Assembly: GCA_012521625.1 (NCBI GenBank)
Contig: JAAYLY010000153.1
Location: 1-17,833, forward strand
Reading direction: 5' to 3'
DNA from: Tissierellia bacterium
GTDB lineage: Bacteria > Bacillota > Clostridia > Tissierellales > Tissierellaceae
DNA length: 17,833 bases
Shown: positions 1 through 7,532 of the stretch, piece by piece
Position numbering within the stretch: the stretch's first letter is position 1
Layout of the letters: every line of letters starts with the position of its first letter
Program-made: the position numbers and the translations under genes
Notes under the pieces: generated by a model
The model's database searches: none
Told to the model about the DNA's origin: nothing
The model's input: only the letters and a program-made list of their open reading frames with translations

Positions 1-552
1 AATACGGACTCTAAGCCGGAATACTTGCAGCAGTTTGCCCTGATGGGTTCCATCTATATGGAGAAGGTAATGGGGATAGATAATCCTAAGGTAGGCTTGG
101 CCAACATAGGTACGGAGGAAGGAAAGGGGAACGAATTAGCTAAAACTACATATGATTTATTGAAGGAATCTAATATTAACTTCATAGGTAATGTTGAGGG
201 TAGGGATATACCCTATGGGGCTGCTGATGTCATTGTGGCCGATGGCTTCGTTGGAAATATGATTTTAAAGGTTACTGAGGGTGTGGCCTTATCCCTATTC
301 GGCCAACTTAAGGATGCCTTCTTAAAGAATACTAAGAATAAAATTGGAGCTTTATTGTTAAAATCTAGTTTGAAGGAACTAAAGAGTAAAATCGATTATA
401 GGGAGTATGGGGGGGCACCCCTATTGGGTACAAAGCAACCAATTATAAAAGCCCACGGCAGTTCCGATGCCTATGCTATTAAAAACGCCATTAGACAAGG
501 GATTAATTTCGTTGAAAGGGATGTTATTAAAACCATAGAAGCAAATTTATAA
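1..552 (+). CDS. plsX: Phosphate acyltransferase PlsX, C-terminal part (5' end outside window)
   Basis: The frame is open from base 1, so this is the C-terminal 183 residues of a protein that is usually about 330 residues long. PlsX is a peripheral membrane enzyme that converts acyl-ACP and phosphate into acyl-phosphate, the acyl donor for PlsY in the first step of phosphatidic acid synthesis. Family-typical stretches are visible: SKPEYLQQFALMGSIY at the left edge, GLANIGTEEGKGNE, NVEGRDIPYGAADVIVADGF, and near the end GGAPLLGTKQPIIKAHGSS. The next gene, acpP, encodes the protein that carries its substrate and follows after 29 bases. A TTG at 25 is an internal leucine codon, not a start, because the homologous sequence continues upstream to the window edge. 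No frameshift or missing motif is seen in the part available. Confidence 0.96.
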   Translation, partial: NTDSKPEYLQQFALMGSIYMEKVMGIDNPKVGLANIGTEEGKGNELAKTTYDLLKESNINFIGNVEGRDIPYGAADVIVADGFVGNMILKVTEGVALSLFGQLKDAFLKNTKNKIGALLLKSSLKELKSKIDYREYGGAPLLGTKQPIIKAHGSSDAYAIKNAIRQGINFVERDVIKTIEANL

Positions 553-581
553 ATGATGATATGAAGTAGGAGGTAATAAAG

Positions 582-821
582 ATGAAAGAAAGAGTATTTA
601 GCCTAATTAGTGAACAATTCAACATAGATGAAGAAGATTTAGACTTAGATACTTCCTTTAGGGATGATTTAAATGCCGACTCCTTAGACCTTGTGGAGTT
701 AATTATGGCCTTTGAAGATGAATTTGGCTTGGAAATTGAAGATGAAGAGGCTGAAGATATAAAAACTATTGGAGATGCTATCAATTATATAAGCAATGCC
801 TTAGGAGAAGATATTGAATAA
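582..821 (+). CDS. acpP: Acyl carrier protein
   Basis: This 79-residue, very acidic protein carries growing acyl chains on a 4'-phosphopantetheine arm for fatty-acid and phospholipid synthesis in the cytosol. The attachment site is Ser34 in the ADSLDLVEL motif, at the start of helix II, and the length and acidity are typical of type II ACPs. The start is clear: AGGAGG at 568-573 lies 8 bases before ATG. It sits directly between plsX and rnc, with no fabD or fabG in between, an arrangement known from Clostridia. The gap before it has no recognisable promoter, so it is probably co-transcribed with plsX. Confidence 0.97.
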   Translation: MKERVFSLISEQFNIDEEDLDLDTSFRDDLNADSLDLVELIMAFEDEFGLEIEDEEAEDIKTIGDAINYISNALGEDIE

Positions 822-840
822 AGCTCTAAAGGCGTAAATC

Positions 841-846
841 GAGGTG
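841..846 (+). promoter_or_regulatory. Shine-Dalgarno site that sets the rnc start
   Basis: GAGGTG lies 6 bases before ATG 853. The GTG at 844-846 is in frame with rnc but is part of this ribosome binding site, and nothing resembling another site precedes it. The ATG at 853 is therefore the better start. Confidence 0.7.
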
Positions 847-852
847 TATAAG

Positions 853-1569
853 ATGAATACAAAAGAAAATGGCTATCTATCAGCCCTGCAAGAGAACTTA
901 AATTATTATTTTAAGGATGAAAGCCTGTTAAGGTCAGCCCTTACCCACAGCTCCTATGCCAATGAATATAAGATGAGCATTATAGATAGCAACGAAAGGT
1001 TGGAATTTTTAGGGGATGCGGTTTTAAACCTAATCGTTAGTCAATATCTATATAAAAAGTATCCAAATTATCCGGAGGGTGAATTGACTAAGATCAGAGC
1101 TAAGGTGGTCTGTGAACCCTCCCTAGCCTATGCTGCCAGGAAGATAGACATGGGCAAATACCTTCTACTAGGCAAGGGGGAAGAGGCTACAGGTGGAAGG
1201 GACAGGGATTCCATCTTAGCAGATGCAGCGGAAGCTTTAGTTGGTGCTCTTTATATGGATAGTGATTTTGAAACTACCTATAGGGTGCTCTTGGATAAGT
1301 TTGAGGCAGATATTGTAAATGCGGTGGCAAAGGGAGACCTCTTCATAGATTATAAGACGGAGCTACAGGAAATCATTCAAAAAAGAGGTGCACATTCCAT
1401 GGAGTATGTGGTTACTAAGGAAGAGGGACCAGACCATAATAAGAAGTTCTTTATAGATGTGGTTGTAGACCATGAAACCATAGGCACTGGCATAGGAAGG
1501 AATAAGAAGGATGCAGAACAGATGGCAGCTAAGGAAGCCCTATTAAAACTAGGTGTTTTCAGTGGCTAA
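853..1569 (+). CDS. rnc: Ribonuclease III
   Basis: The product is a 238-residue endonuclease that cuts double-stranded RNA, chiefly in rRNA precursor and mRNA processing. The N-terminal catalytic domain (about residues 10-150) has the signature NERLEFLGDAVL, giving acidic residues Glu48, Glu51 and Asp55, plus ILADAAEAL with Asp124 and Glu127. These match E. coli Glu38, Glu41, Asp45, Asp114 and Glu117. A double-stranded-RNA-binding domain follows at about residues 166-234, ending in the typical KKDAEQMAAKEALLKLG. The start is ATG 853 rather than GTG 844, which would add only three residues and overlaps the ribosome binding site. The stop overlaps the next gene by 8 bases, suggesting translational coupling. 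rnc next to smc, ftsY and ffh is a conserved Gram-positive arrangement. Confidence 0.97.
   Translation: MNTKENGYLSALQENLNYYFKDESLLRSALTHSSYANEYKMSIIDSNERLEFLGDAVLNLIVSQYLYKKYPNYPEGELTKIRAKVVCEPSLAYAARKIDMGKYLLLGKGEEATGGRDRDSILADAAEALVGALYMDSDFETTYRVLLDKFEADIVNAVAKGDLFIDYKTELQEIIQKRGAHSMEYVVTKEEGPDHNKKFFIDVVVDHETIGTGIGRNKKDAEQMAAKEALLKLGVFSG
1551..1555 (+). promoter_or_regulatory. Shine-Dalgarno site inside rnc for the radical SAM gene
   Basis: AGGTG lies inside the last codons of rnc, 6 bases before GTG 1562. The earlier in-frame GTG at 1553 is embedded in this site, so GTG 1562 is preferred. Confidence 0.55.
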
Positions 1570-2629
1570 GAAGTATATCATCCCCATCTTCGTTCCTCAC
1601 TTTGGCTGCCCCCACGACTGCATCTTCTGTAACCAGAAGAAAATAACAAATGTAAGTACTACCACCACAGCTGAAGATGTTGAGCAGGAAATAGAGAAAT
1701 ACTTAAGCTATTTCCCCAAGGCTGAACATGTTGAAGTTGCATTTTATGGTGGTAGTTTTACTGCTATTAATATGGATATCCAGAGTGAGCTTTTGCAGGT
1801 CCCTTATGAATATAAGAAAAAGGGTATAATTAAGGAAATAAGGCTTTCAACAAGGCCTGATGCCATCAATAGTGAGATCTTAGAAAATTTAGAAAAATAT
1901 GGGGTTGACACTATAGAATTAGGTGTCCAATCCCTAGACGATGGGGTTCTTAAGTGTAGTGCCAGAGGCCATAGTGCTGCCGATGTATATAGGGCTGTAG
2001 ACCTGATAAGGGAATATGATTTTAAACTAGGACTTCAAATGATGGTGGGCCTACCTATGGATAGTAGTGAAAAGAGTATCAAAACAGCTAAAGAATTCAT
2101 CAGACTAAAGCCAGACTTAGTGAGGATCTATCCTACCCTGGTTATAAATGAGACCTATCTAAATAAGCTGTATGAAAGGGGCCTATATCAGCCTTTATCT
2201 ATAGATGAGGCAGTCGATATATGCACAAGGCTCCTTATGATGTTTTATGTTGAAGATATCAAGGTCATAAGGGTTGGCCTTCAACCTACGGACAATATCC
2301 AGCTGGGTATGGATGTGGTGGCTGGACCCTTCCATCCTGCCTTTAGACAGCTGGTGGAGGCTAATATCTATAGGCTACTAATTGAAGACTACCTTAAGGA
2401 TAGGCCTAAGGCTGATGAACTTATAATAGGGGCTAGTAGGAGGGAGACTTCCAACATAGCCGGACAAAAATCTTCCAACATAAAATATATAAAGGAAAAG
2501 TATGGTATAAAGAAGGTTAAGATTCTGCCATGGGATATAGAGGATGGTAGAATCTATATTTCCATAGATGGTCAGGAAGACCTAGTGGACAAAAACAGCT
2601 GGATGAAGGACTACATTAGACAGATATAG
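1562..2629 (+). CDS. Elp3-like radical SAM protein without acetyltransferase domain
   Basis: This 355-residue protein has a radical S-adenosylmethionine core. The iron-sulfur cluster motif CPHDCIFC supplies Cys16, Cys20 and Cys23. The SAM-binding FYGGSF follows at 61-66, then STRPD at 96-100, ELGVQSLDDGVL at 119-130, GLQMMVGLP at 157-165 and RIYPTLVI at 188-195. The last motif and RVGLQPTD (237-244) are characteristic of the Elp3/COG1243 group. Unlike full-length Elp3, which is typically over 450 residues and ends in a GNAT acetyltransferase domain, it stops after the radical SAM part and a short C-terminal region. A tRNA-modifying role as in Elp3 is possible but cannot be concluded. The likely start is GTG 1562; GTG 1553 would add three residues. 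It overlaps rnc, and smc follows immediately, so it belongs to the same transcript. Confidence 0.85.
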   Translation: MAKKYIIPIFVPHFGCPHDCIFCNQKKITNVSTTTTAEDVEQEIEKYLSYFPKAEHVEVAFYGGSFTAINMDIQSELLQVPYEYKKKGIIKEIRLSTRPDAINSEILENLEKYGVDTIELGVQSLDDGVLKCSARGHSAADVYRAVDLIREYDFKLGLQMMVGLPMDSSEKSIKTAKEFIRLKPDLVRIYPTLVINETYLNKLYERGLYQPLSIDEAVDICTRLLMMFYVEDIKVIRVGLQPTDNIQLGMDVVAGPFHPAFRQLVEANIYRLLIEDYLKDRPKADELIIGASRRETSNIAGQKSSNIKYIKEKYGIKKVKILPWDIEDGRIYISIDGQEDLVDKNSWMKDYIRQI

Positions 2630-2634
2630 AGGTG
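2629..2634 (+). promoter_or_regulatory. Shine-Dalgarno site that sets the smc start
   Basis: GAGGTG begins on the last base of the upstream stop codon and lies 6 bases before TTG 2641. The in-frame GTG at 2632 is part of the site. The protein read from TTG begins MYLKKLEIQGFKSFA, which matches the usual start of bacterial SMC (MFLKRLDVIGFKSFA in Bacillus subtilis, from memory). Confidence 0.75.
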
Positions 2635-2640
2635 TTCGAT

Positions 2641-5600
2641 TTGTACTTAAAAAAGTTGGAGATACAAGGGTTTAAGTCCTTTGCCGATAGGACAACTATA
2701 GAGTTTAATGAGGATATTACTGCTATAGTTGGTCCTAACGGCAGTGGAAAAAGCAACATATCTGACGCCATCAGGTGGGTATTAGGAGAACAGAGTGTTA
2801 AAAGCCTAAGGGGCAACAAGATGGAGGATGTTATCTTTTCTGGAACGGATAAGAGGAGGCCCTTAGGTTTCGCTGAGGTAACCATTTATTTTGATAATAG
2901 CGATAACTCCATTCCTGTAGATTATAATGAAGTGGCCATAACTAGGAGGATGTTTAGGTCTGGAGAAAGTGAATACTACATAAATAAGACCTCCTGCCGC
3001 TTGAAGGATGTTCGTGCCCTTTTCATGGATACTGGTATCGGCAAGGATGGCTACTCCATAATTGGACAAGGCCGTATTGATGAAATCCTAAGTAATAAGC
3101 CAGAAGATAGGAGGAATATCTTTGAGGAGGCAGCAGGGATAATAAAGTATAAGACTAAGAAGGATGAAACAGAAAGAAAGCTAAAGAAGACCCAAGACAA
3201 CCTAGTTAGGATTAAGGACCTACTTTCAGAAATTCAAAATCAATATGATTCCCTGGAAGTTGAGTCTAAGAAGGCTAAGGAATATATGGAAATATATGAG
3301 GAATTAAAATTCTTAGAGGTAAACCAGTCCATTAGGGAAATAGATATGCTTAAGGTCCAACTGGACCAGCTAAAGACGGAGATAGAGTTAGATACTAATG
3401 AAATATGTAATCTAGAAAATCAGAGGACCCAATTAGATAGTGAATTTAATGAATTAAAGGAAAAGATCAAGGATATGGACTCCCAGTATGAGGAGTTAAG
3501 GAATAATAGGCTGGAGCTAATCCAAACTATAGATAATTCCAGAAGCCAAATTAAGCTTATGGATGAAAAGGAGAAATTCTACAAGAGGGATATTGAAAGA
3601 TTTACGGAAGAGTTGGAAAACCTAAGGGAGGGCATCCAGTCCATAGATGAGGAATTGATTAGGCTGGATGGGGAGATTGAAAAAACTCAAGGGGAGTATA
3701 AGAAAGTACAGGAAGAGTTCTTAAAGAAGAAGGAAGAATTCCAATCCACTGAAGAGAAATTGACCCAAAGGGAAGTTGAAATTGAAAGGGAGAAGGAAGA
3801 CTTAATCCATATTTATAATAAGATCTCTGAGGAAAAGAGCCTTATAAATGGAATTCACTCCTTCCAAGAAAACATCGATAAACGCTTAAGCCAATTAAAT
3901 AAGGATTTGGAAAAGATCCATGGTGAAATCCTTTCTAAAGAGGAAGAGCTAAATAAATTAGACCAGGTGGATTTGGATTTTAATCATAGATTAAATGAAA
4001 TCAACGATAGGATCCTATCTATTAAAGCTGAAAAGCTTAAATTGACAGATCAACTTAGCAGTATAACGGAAGAAATCCGCCAGGTGGAAATCAAACTCCA
4101 AGGCCTAATTTCCAGCTACAACCTATATAGAAATATGGAAGAGGGCTATGAGGGCTACTATAAAAGCGTTAAACACCTACTGGAATCCATAAAGAATAAG
4201 AGGTTAGATAGGGCCGGCTTTGAGGGTATAATAGCAGATTTAATCCAGGTTGATTCTAAGTATGAAAAGGCCATAGATATTAGCCTAGGTTCAAACCTAC
4301 AGAATGTGGTGGTAGCTGATGAATATGTGGCCAAGGGGATGATAGATTACCTAAAGAAGAACAGGCTTGGTAGGGTCACCTTCCTACCCCTTAATGTCAT
4401 AAGGGGCAGTAGCCTTAATCTAGATATAGCTGAATTGAGGAAGGATGGGGTTATAGACCTGGCCCACAGGCTGATAGAATACGATCCTAAATATAATAAC
4501 TTGATGGAATACCTATTGGGGCGAACCATCATAGTAGACAATATGGACAATGCCATTAAGCTGGCCAATAGGTTTAACCATAAGTATAGGCTGGTAACCC
4601 TAGATGGGGAACTATTTAACCCAGGTGGTTCCCTTACTGGAGGAAGCTACAGCAATAATGCTATCAGTATAATTGGAAGGAAAAATAGGATTTTAAAGCT
4701 CAAAGAGGATATACAGGAGTTAAGTAATTTAAATAGGAAGCTACAGGATGAGAAAAATAAGCTGCAAAAGGACCTAATGGCCAATGACCAGCTCCTTGAT
4801 AACTTTTCCAAGGATTATAAGGAGTTGGAGATTAAAATCATAAATAATAGGAATAATAAGGAAGGCTGCCTGAGGGAGATCGATAGATTAAGGGCTGACT
4901 TTAAGCGTGTTCAGGAGGAAAGGCAGGAGTTAGAGGCTGAAAGCAAGGATTACCTTCTACAGATGGAAGAGTATGAGTTTTCCGTAAAGGAATTGGAGGA
5001 AAAAATTGAAGACATCAATAAGAGGATTAAAGAGATCAATAATTCCCTAAGTGAAGAAAAGGCCTTAAGGGAAGAGAAGAATAGGGAATTAACTGAAATT
5101 CAAATTAACTTAAATAAGCTGGAAAATAAATTGAACAACCTAAAGGAAGGCCGACTCAACTGCCAGAAGGAAAGGGAGGAAAAGTTAAACTCCATTAGAG
5201 AGCTTGAGGAAAATATCAAAAGCACGAAGGCTGAATTGGAAGGCCTAGGGGATAAGAAGATAGAATTAAATAATAGGATTGAAGAATTAGGTGAGAAGGA
5301 AGCTAAGCTTTCCCTAGAATTGGAGGATTATACTAAGGGGAAGGAAGGCCTGATGGAAAACTTCTATAGGCTTCAGGATGATTTAAAGATTATCAACGAA
5401 CGTTTAATGGTGCTAGAAAAGCAGAAAAACAAGAGGGAGTTAAATCACAGCAGGCTGGAGCTTAAGATTGACAATTTAAATAATAAACTCCTTAACGATT
5501 ATGAGTTTGACTATGAAACTGCCCTTGCCACTATGGAGATTTCAGAAGAGCTGATAATTCCACCTAATAGGATTAGGGAATTAAAGGATAAGATTAAGGC

Positions 5601-6231
5601 GCTGGGCAATGTCAATTTAGGGGCCATAGAGGATTTTGAAAGTGTTAAGGAGAGGTTGGAATTTATAAGAAAGCAATATGATGACCTGGTTAAGAGCAAG
5701 GGGAATCTGGAAAAGCTAATTAGGGAAATGGAAAATACCATGAGGGAGCAGTTTATGCTTTCCTTTAAAGAGATCAATGATAACTTCACCAAGGTATTTA
5801 AGATCCTCTTTAACGGGGGTAAGGCTAAGTTGGAGTTGGAAGCTGAGGGAGATGTATTAACTTCCGGTATAGAGATTAAGGTTCAACCCCCTGGTAAGAG
5901 ATTACAAAACTTAAGCCTCTTATCCGGTGGAGAAAGGGCCCTAACAGCTGTAGCCCTCCTCTTTGCCATCTTGGAAACTAGGCCGTCACCCTTCTGCGTC
6001 CTAGATGAGATTGATGCAGCCCTAGATGAGGCCAATATTAGTAGGTTTACCAACTACCTAAGGAAATTCAGCGACACCACCCAATTTATATTGATTACCC
6101 ATAGGAAGACTACTATGGAAATATCCGACGTCCTATATGGGGTCACTATGGCTGAGGAAGGAGTTAGTAGGCTGATCTCCATTAAGATGGAGGACCATAT
6201 GGATGAGGATATGGATGAATTAGTGAGTTAG
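2641..6231 (+). CDS. smc: Chromosome partition/condensation protein SMC
   Basis: This 1196-residue protein has the length and domain order of bacterial SMC, the ATPase that with ScpA and ScpB organises and segregates the chromosome. The N-terminal head has Walker A GPNGSGKSNI at 31-40 and the Q-loop around Gln143 (GQGRIDEIL). A long, charged coiled coil runs from about 170 to 500. The hinge spans about 501-670, ending in GGSLTGGS. A second coiled coil follows to about 1020. The C-terminal head has the ABC signature LSGGE at 1094-1098 and Walker B with Asp1122/Glu1123 (VLDEIDAALDEAN). The chosen start is TTG 2641, because GTG 2632 falls within the ribosome binding site and TTG gives the family-typical N-terminus. 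ftsY follows after 10 bases, with its ribosome binding site overlapping the smc stop. No scpA or scpB lies in this window. Confidence 0.97.
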   Translation: MYLKKLEIQGFKSFADRTTIEFNEDITAIVGPNGSGKSNISDAIRWVLGEQSVKSLRGNKMEDVIFSGTDKRRPLGFAEVTIYFDNSDNSIPVDYNEVAITRRMFRSGESEYYINKTSCRLKDVRALFMDTGIGKDGYSIIGQGRIDEILSNKPEDRRNIFEEAAGIIKYKTKKDETERKLKKTQDNLVRIKDLLSEIQNQYDSLEVESKKAKEYMEIYEELKFLEVNQSIREIDMLKVQLDQLKTEIELDTNEICNLENQRTQLDSEFNELKEKIKDMDSQYEELRNNRLELIQTIDNSRSQIKLMDEKEKFYKRDIERFTEELENLREGIQSIDEELIRLDGEIEKTQGEYKKVQEEFLKKKEEFQSTEEKLTQREVEIEREKEDLIHIYNKISEEKSLINGIHSFQENIDKRLSQLNKDLEKIHGEILSKEEELNKLDQVDLDFNHRLNEINDRILSIKAEKLKLTDQLSSITEEIRQVEIKLQGLISSYNLYRNMEEGYEGYYKSVKHLLESIKNKRLDRAGFEGIIADLIQVDSKYEKAIDISLGSNLQNVVVADEYVAKGMIDYLKKNRLGRVTFLPLNVIRGSSLNLDIAELRKDGVIDLAHRLIEYDPKYNNLMEYLLGRTIIVDNMDNAIKLANRFNHKYRLVTLDGELFNPGGSLTGGSYSNNAISIIGRKNRILKLKEDIQELSNLNRKLQDEKNKLQKDLMANDQLLDNFSKDYKELEIKIINNRNNKEGCLREIDRLRADFKRVQEERQELEAESKDYLLQMEEYEFSVKELEEKIEDINKRIKEINNSLSEEKALREEKNRELTEIQINLNKLENKLNNLKEGRLNCQKEREEKLNSIRELEENIKSTKAELEGLGDKKIELNNRIEELGEKEAKLSLELEDYTKGKEGLMENFYRLQDDLKIINERLMVLEKQKNKRELNHSRLELKIDNLNNKLLNDYEFDYETALATMEISEELIIPPNRIRELKDKIKALGNVNLGAIEDFESVKERLEFIRKQYDDLVKSKGNLEKLIREMENTMREQFMLSFKEINDNFTKVFKILFNGGKAKLELEAEGDVLTSGIEIKVQPPGKRLQNLSLLSGGERALTAVALLFAILETRPSPFCVLDEIDAALDEANISRFTNYLRKFSDTTQFILITHRKTTMEISDVLYGVTMAEEGVSRLISIKMEDHMDEDMDELVS

Positions 6232-6241
6232 GAGGTAAGTT

Positions 6242-7438
6242 ATGTTAAAGTGGTTTAGAAGGAACAAGAAGGATAAAAATAAAGAAAATAGGGAGATAGA
6301 GGAGAGTAAGGCCCTTAAAGAAAAAGAAGAGCAGCTTGAAGATGGAAAAGAGGCAGAACTTAAGCCTGTATCTTTTGCTAGGGCCGAAGAAAAGGAAGTA
6401 GTAGTAGAAAAGGAAGAAGTAATAGAAAAAGAAGCAGTAGTAAAAGAGGAAGAAGAAATAATAGAGGAAGTAGTAGAAGACAAAGTAGTAGAAGAGCCAA
6501 AGGAGGAAGGAAAGAAGAAAAAGCCTAACTTCTTTAATAAGCTCCTACAAGGCCTAACTAAGACTCGTAAGGAGATGACTAACAAGATAGACAGCATCCT
6601 ATCCGTCTATAAGAAGATAGATGATGAGCTCTTTGACGACCTTGAGGAAGCCTTAGTAACTGCTGACGTGGGTGTAAGTACAACTATGGAGTTAATTGAC
6701 AGGCTTAAGGAAAGGGTTAAGGCTGAAAAGACTTCCGATCCTAATGAGATTAAAAACCTCCTTAAGGATGAAATCAAGATTATGATGAGGGAAACTATTG
6801 AGGATAATAAGTTAAATATAGAACCTACTCCTGCCGTAATCCTAGTGGTGGGAGTAAACGGAGTAGGTAAGACTACTACCATCGGTAAGCTGGCCTATAA
6901 CTTTAAGAAGGATGGTAAAAAGGTCTTAATGGCAGCAGGAGATACCTTCAGGGCTGCAGCCATAGAACAGCTTGAGGAATGGAGCAATAGGGCGGGAGTA
7001 GATATTATAGCCCATAAGGAAGGGGCAGACCCGGCAGCTGTAATCTACGACGGAATCCACGCAGCAAAGTCAAGGAAGGCTGACATCCTAATCTGCGATA
7101 CGGCAGGTAGGCTTCATAATAAGTCCAACCTGATGAATGAATTAAATAAAATCTTCAGGGTGGTGGAAAGGGAATATCCTGAAGCAACTAAGGAAGTCCT
7201 ACTAGTATTAGATGCTACTACCGGTCAAAATGCCATCAGCCAAGCTAAGGTTTTTAAGGAAGTGGCCAATATTACAGGTGTAGCCTTGACTAAATTAGAT
7301 GGAACTGCCAAGGGTGGGGTAGTAATAGCCCTACAATCAGAATTAGGCCTGCCTATAAAGCTTGTAGGAGTTGGAGAAGGCATAGACGACCTACAGCCAT
7401 TTAATATGGATGATTTTGTGGAGGCTTTATTTGAATAA
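6242..7438 (+). CDS. ftsY: Signal recognition particle receptor FtsY
   Basis: FtsY is the membrane-associated SRP receptor GTPase that docks SRP-bound ribosomes and hands nascent membrane proteins to the Sec translocon. The protein has 398 residues. It starts with a basic MLKWFRRNKK stretch, then a highly acidic, low-complexity A region up to about residue 90, a common variable part of FtsY. The N domain begins around FFNKLLQGLTKTRKEM at 97-112. The G domain has P-loop GVNGVGKTT at 204-212, GDTFRAAAIEQL at 233-244, DTAGR at 286-290, TKLDGTAKGG at 350-359 and the closing GVGEGIDDLQPF. AGGAGGT at 6230-6236 fixes the ATG start. A strong hairpin 45 bases after the stop probably ends the upstream transcript. 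The partner gene ffh follows after ylxM. Confidence 0.97.
   Translation: MLKWFRRNKKDKNKENREIEESKALKEKEEQLEDGKEAELKPVSFARAEEKEVVVEKEEVIEKEAVVKEEEEIIEEVVEDKVVEEPKEEGKKKKPNFFNKLLQGLTKTRKEMTNKIDSILSVYKKIDDELFDDLEEALVTADVGVSTTMELIDRLKERVKAEKTSDPNEIKNLLKDEIKIMMRETIEDNKLNIEPTPAVILVVGVNGVGKTTTIGKLAYNFKKDGKKVLMAAGDTFRAAAIEQLEEWSNRAGVDIIAHKEGADPAAVIYDGIHAAKSRKADILICDTAGRLHNKSNLMNELNKIFRVVEREYPEATKEVLLVLDATTGQNAISQAKVFKEVANITGVALTKLDGTAKGGVVIALQSELGLPIKLVGVGEGIDDLQPFNMDDFVEALFE
6392..6496 (+). repeat. Simple-sequence GTA/GAA-rich tract coding for the acidic FtsY N-terminal region
   Basis: Codons for Val, Ile, Glu and Lys alternate here in an irregular repeat (VVVEKEEVIEKEAVVKEE and onward, residues about 51-85). 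The + strand is almost pure purine plus T from GTA and ATA codons. It looks like expansion of short GTA and GAA units. It is inside the ftsY reading frame and does not disturb it. Confidence 0.6.
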
Positions 7439-7453
7439 AAATTAAAAAAGATG

Positions 7454-7482
7454 TTGACATAGGCCATCTTTTAGTCTAGAAT
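7454..7482 (+). promoter_or_regulatory. Near-consensus promoter for ylxM-ffh
   Basis: A perfect -35 TTGACA (7454-7459) is followed after exactly 17 bases by TAGAAT (7477-7482), a 5-of-6 match to the -10 consensus. Transcription would be expected to begin near 7489, inside the 5' arm of the hairpin that starts at 7483. It is the strongest sigma-A-type match upstream of ylxM and makes ylxM-ffh at least partly independent of ftsY. Prediction from sequence only. Confidence 0.65.
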
Positions 7483-7516
7483 AGTAGTGTCAAGGAAATA
7501 CCTTGACACTACTTTT
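7483..7516 (+). terminator. Hairpin between ftsY and ylxM, likely intrinsic terminator
   Basis: AGTAGTGTCAAGG (7483-7495) and CCTTGACACTACT (7501-7513) form a perfect 13-base-pair stem with a 5-base AAATA loop. Four T residues (7513-7516) follow before the tract is broken by A. The stem is strong and the T tract short, so termination may be partial. It begins directly after the -10 box of the ylxM promoter. A transcript from that promoter would contain only about the inner 7 base pairs of the stem. Confidence 0.65.
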
Positions 7517-7532
7517 ATGTTGGTGATATAAT
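7503..7532 (+). promoter_or_regulatory. Second consensus promoter-like site overlapping the ylxM start
   Basis: TTGACA (7503-7508), in the 3' arm of the hairpin, is followed after 18 bases by a perfect TATAAT (7527-7532) whose last two bases are the first two of the ylxM ATG. RNA starting from it would begin around 7539, inside ylxM, and could serve ffh alone. It may be chance, since the same bases are constrained by the hairpin and the start codon. Confidence 0.3.

Noticed and set aside
1553..1561. GTG 1553 as the start of the radical SAM protein
   Set aside because: It is embedded in the AGGTG ribosome binding site; GTG 1562 has correct spacing. Not fully certain, since both starts are GTG.
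4040..4075. TTGACA inside smc as a promoter for the second half of smc or ftsY
   Set aside because: The sequence at the -10 position (TAACGG) is a poor match, and there is no downstream start nearby.
6220..6597. 125-residue open frame on the - strand opposite the start of ftsY
   Set aside because: It is Ser/Phe/Leu-rich low complexity, the complement of the Glu/Lys-rich ftsY tract, has no ribosome binding site and matches no family I know.
7471..7493. Divergent - strand promoter using TGTCAA of the hairpin 5' arm as -35
   Set aside because: No convincing -10 box at the right distance on the - strand, and only ftsY antisense lies ahead.
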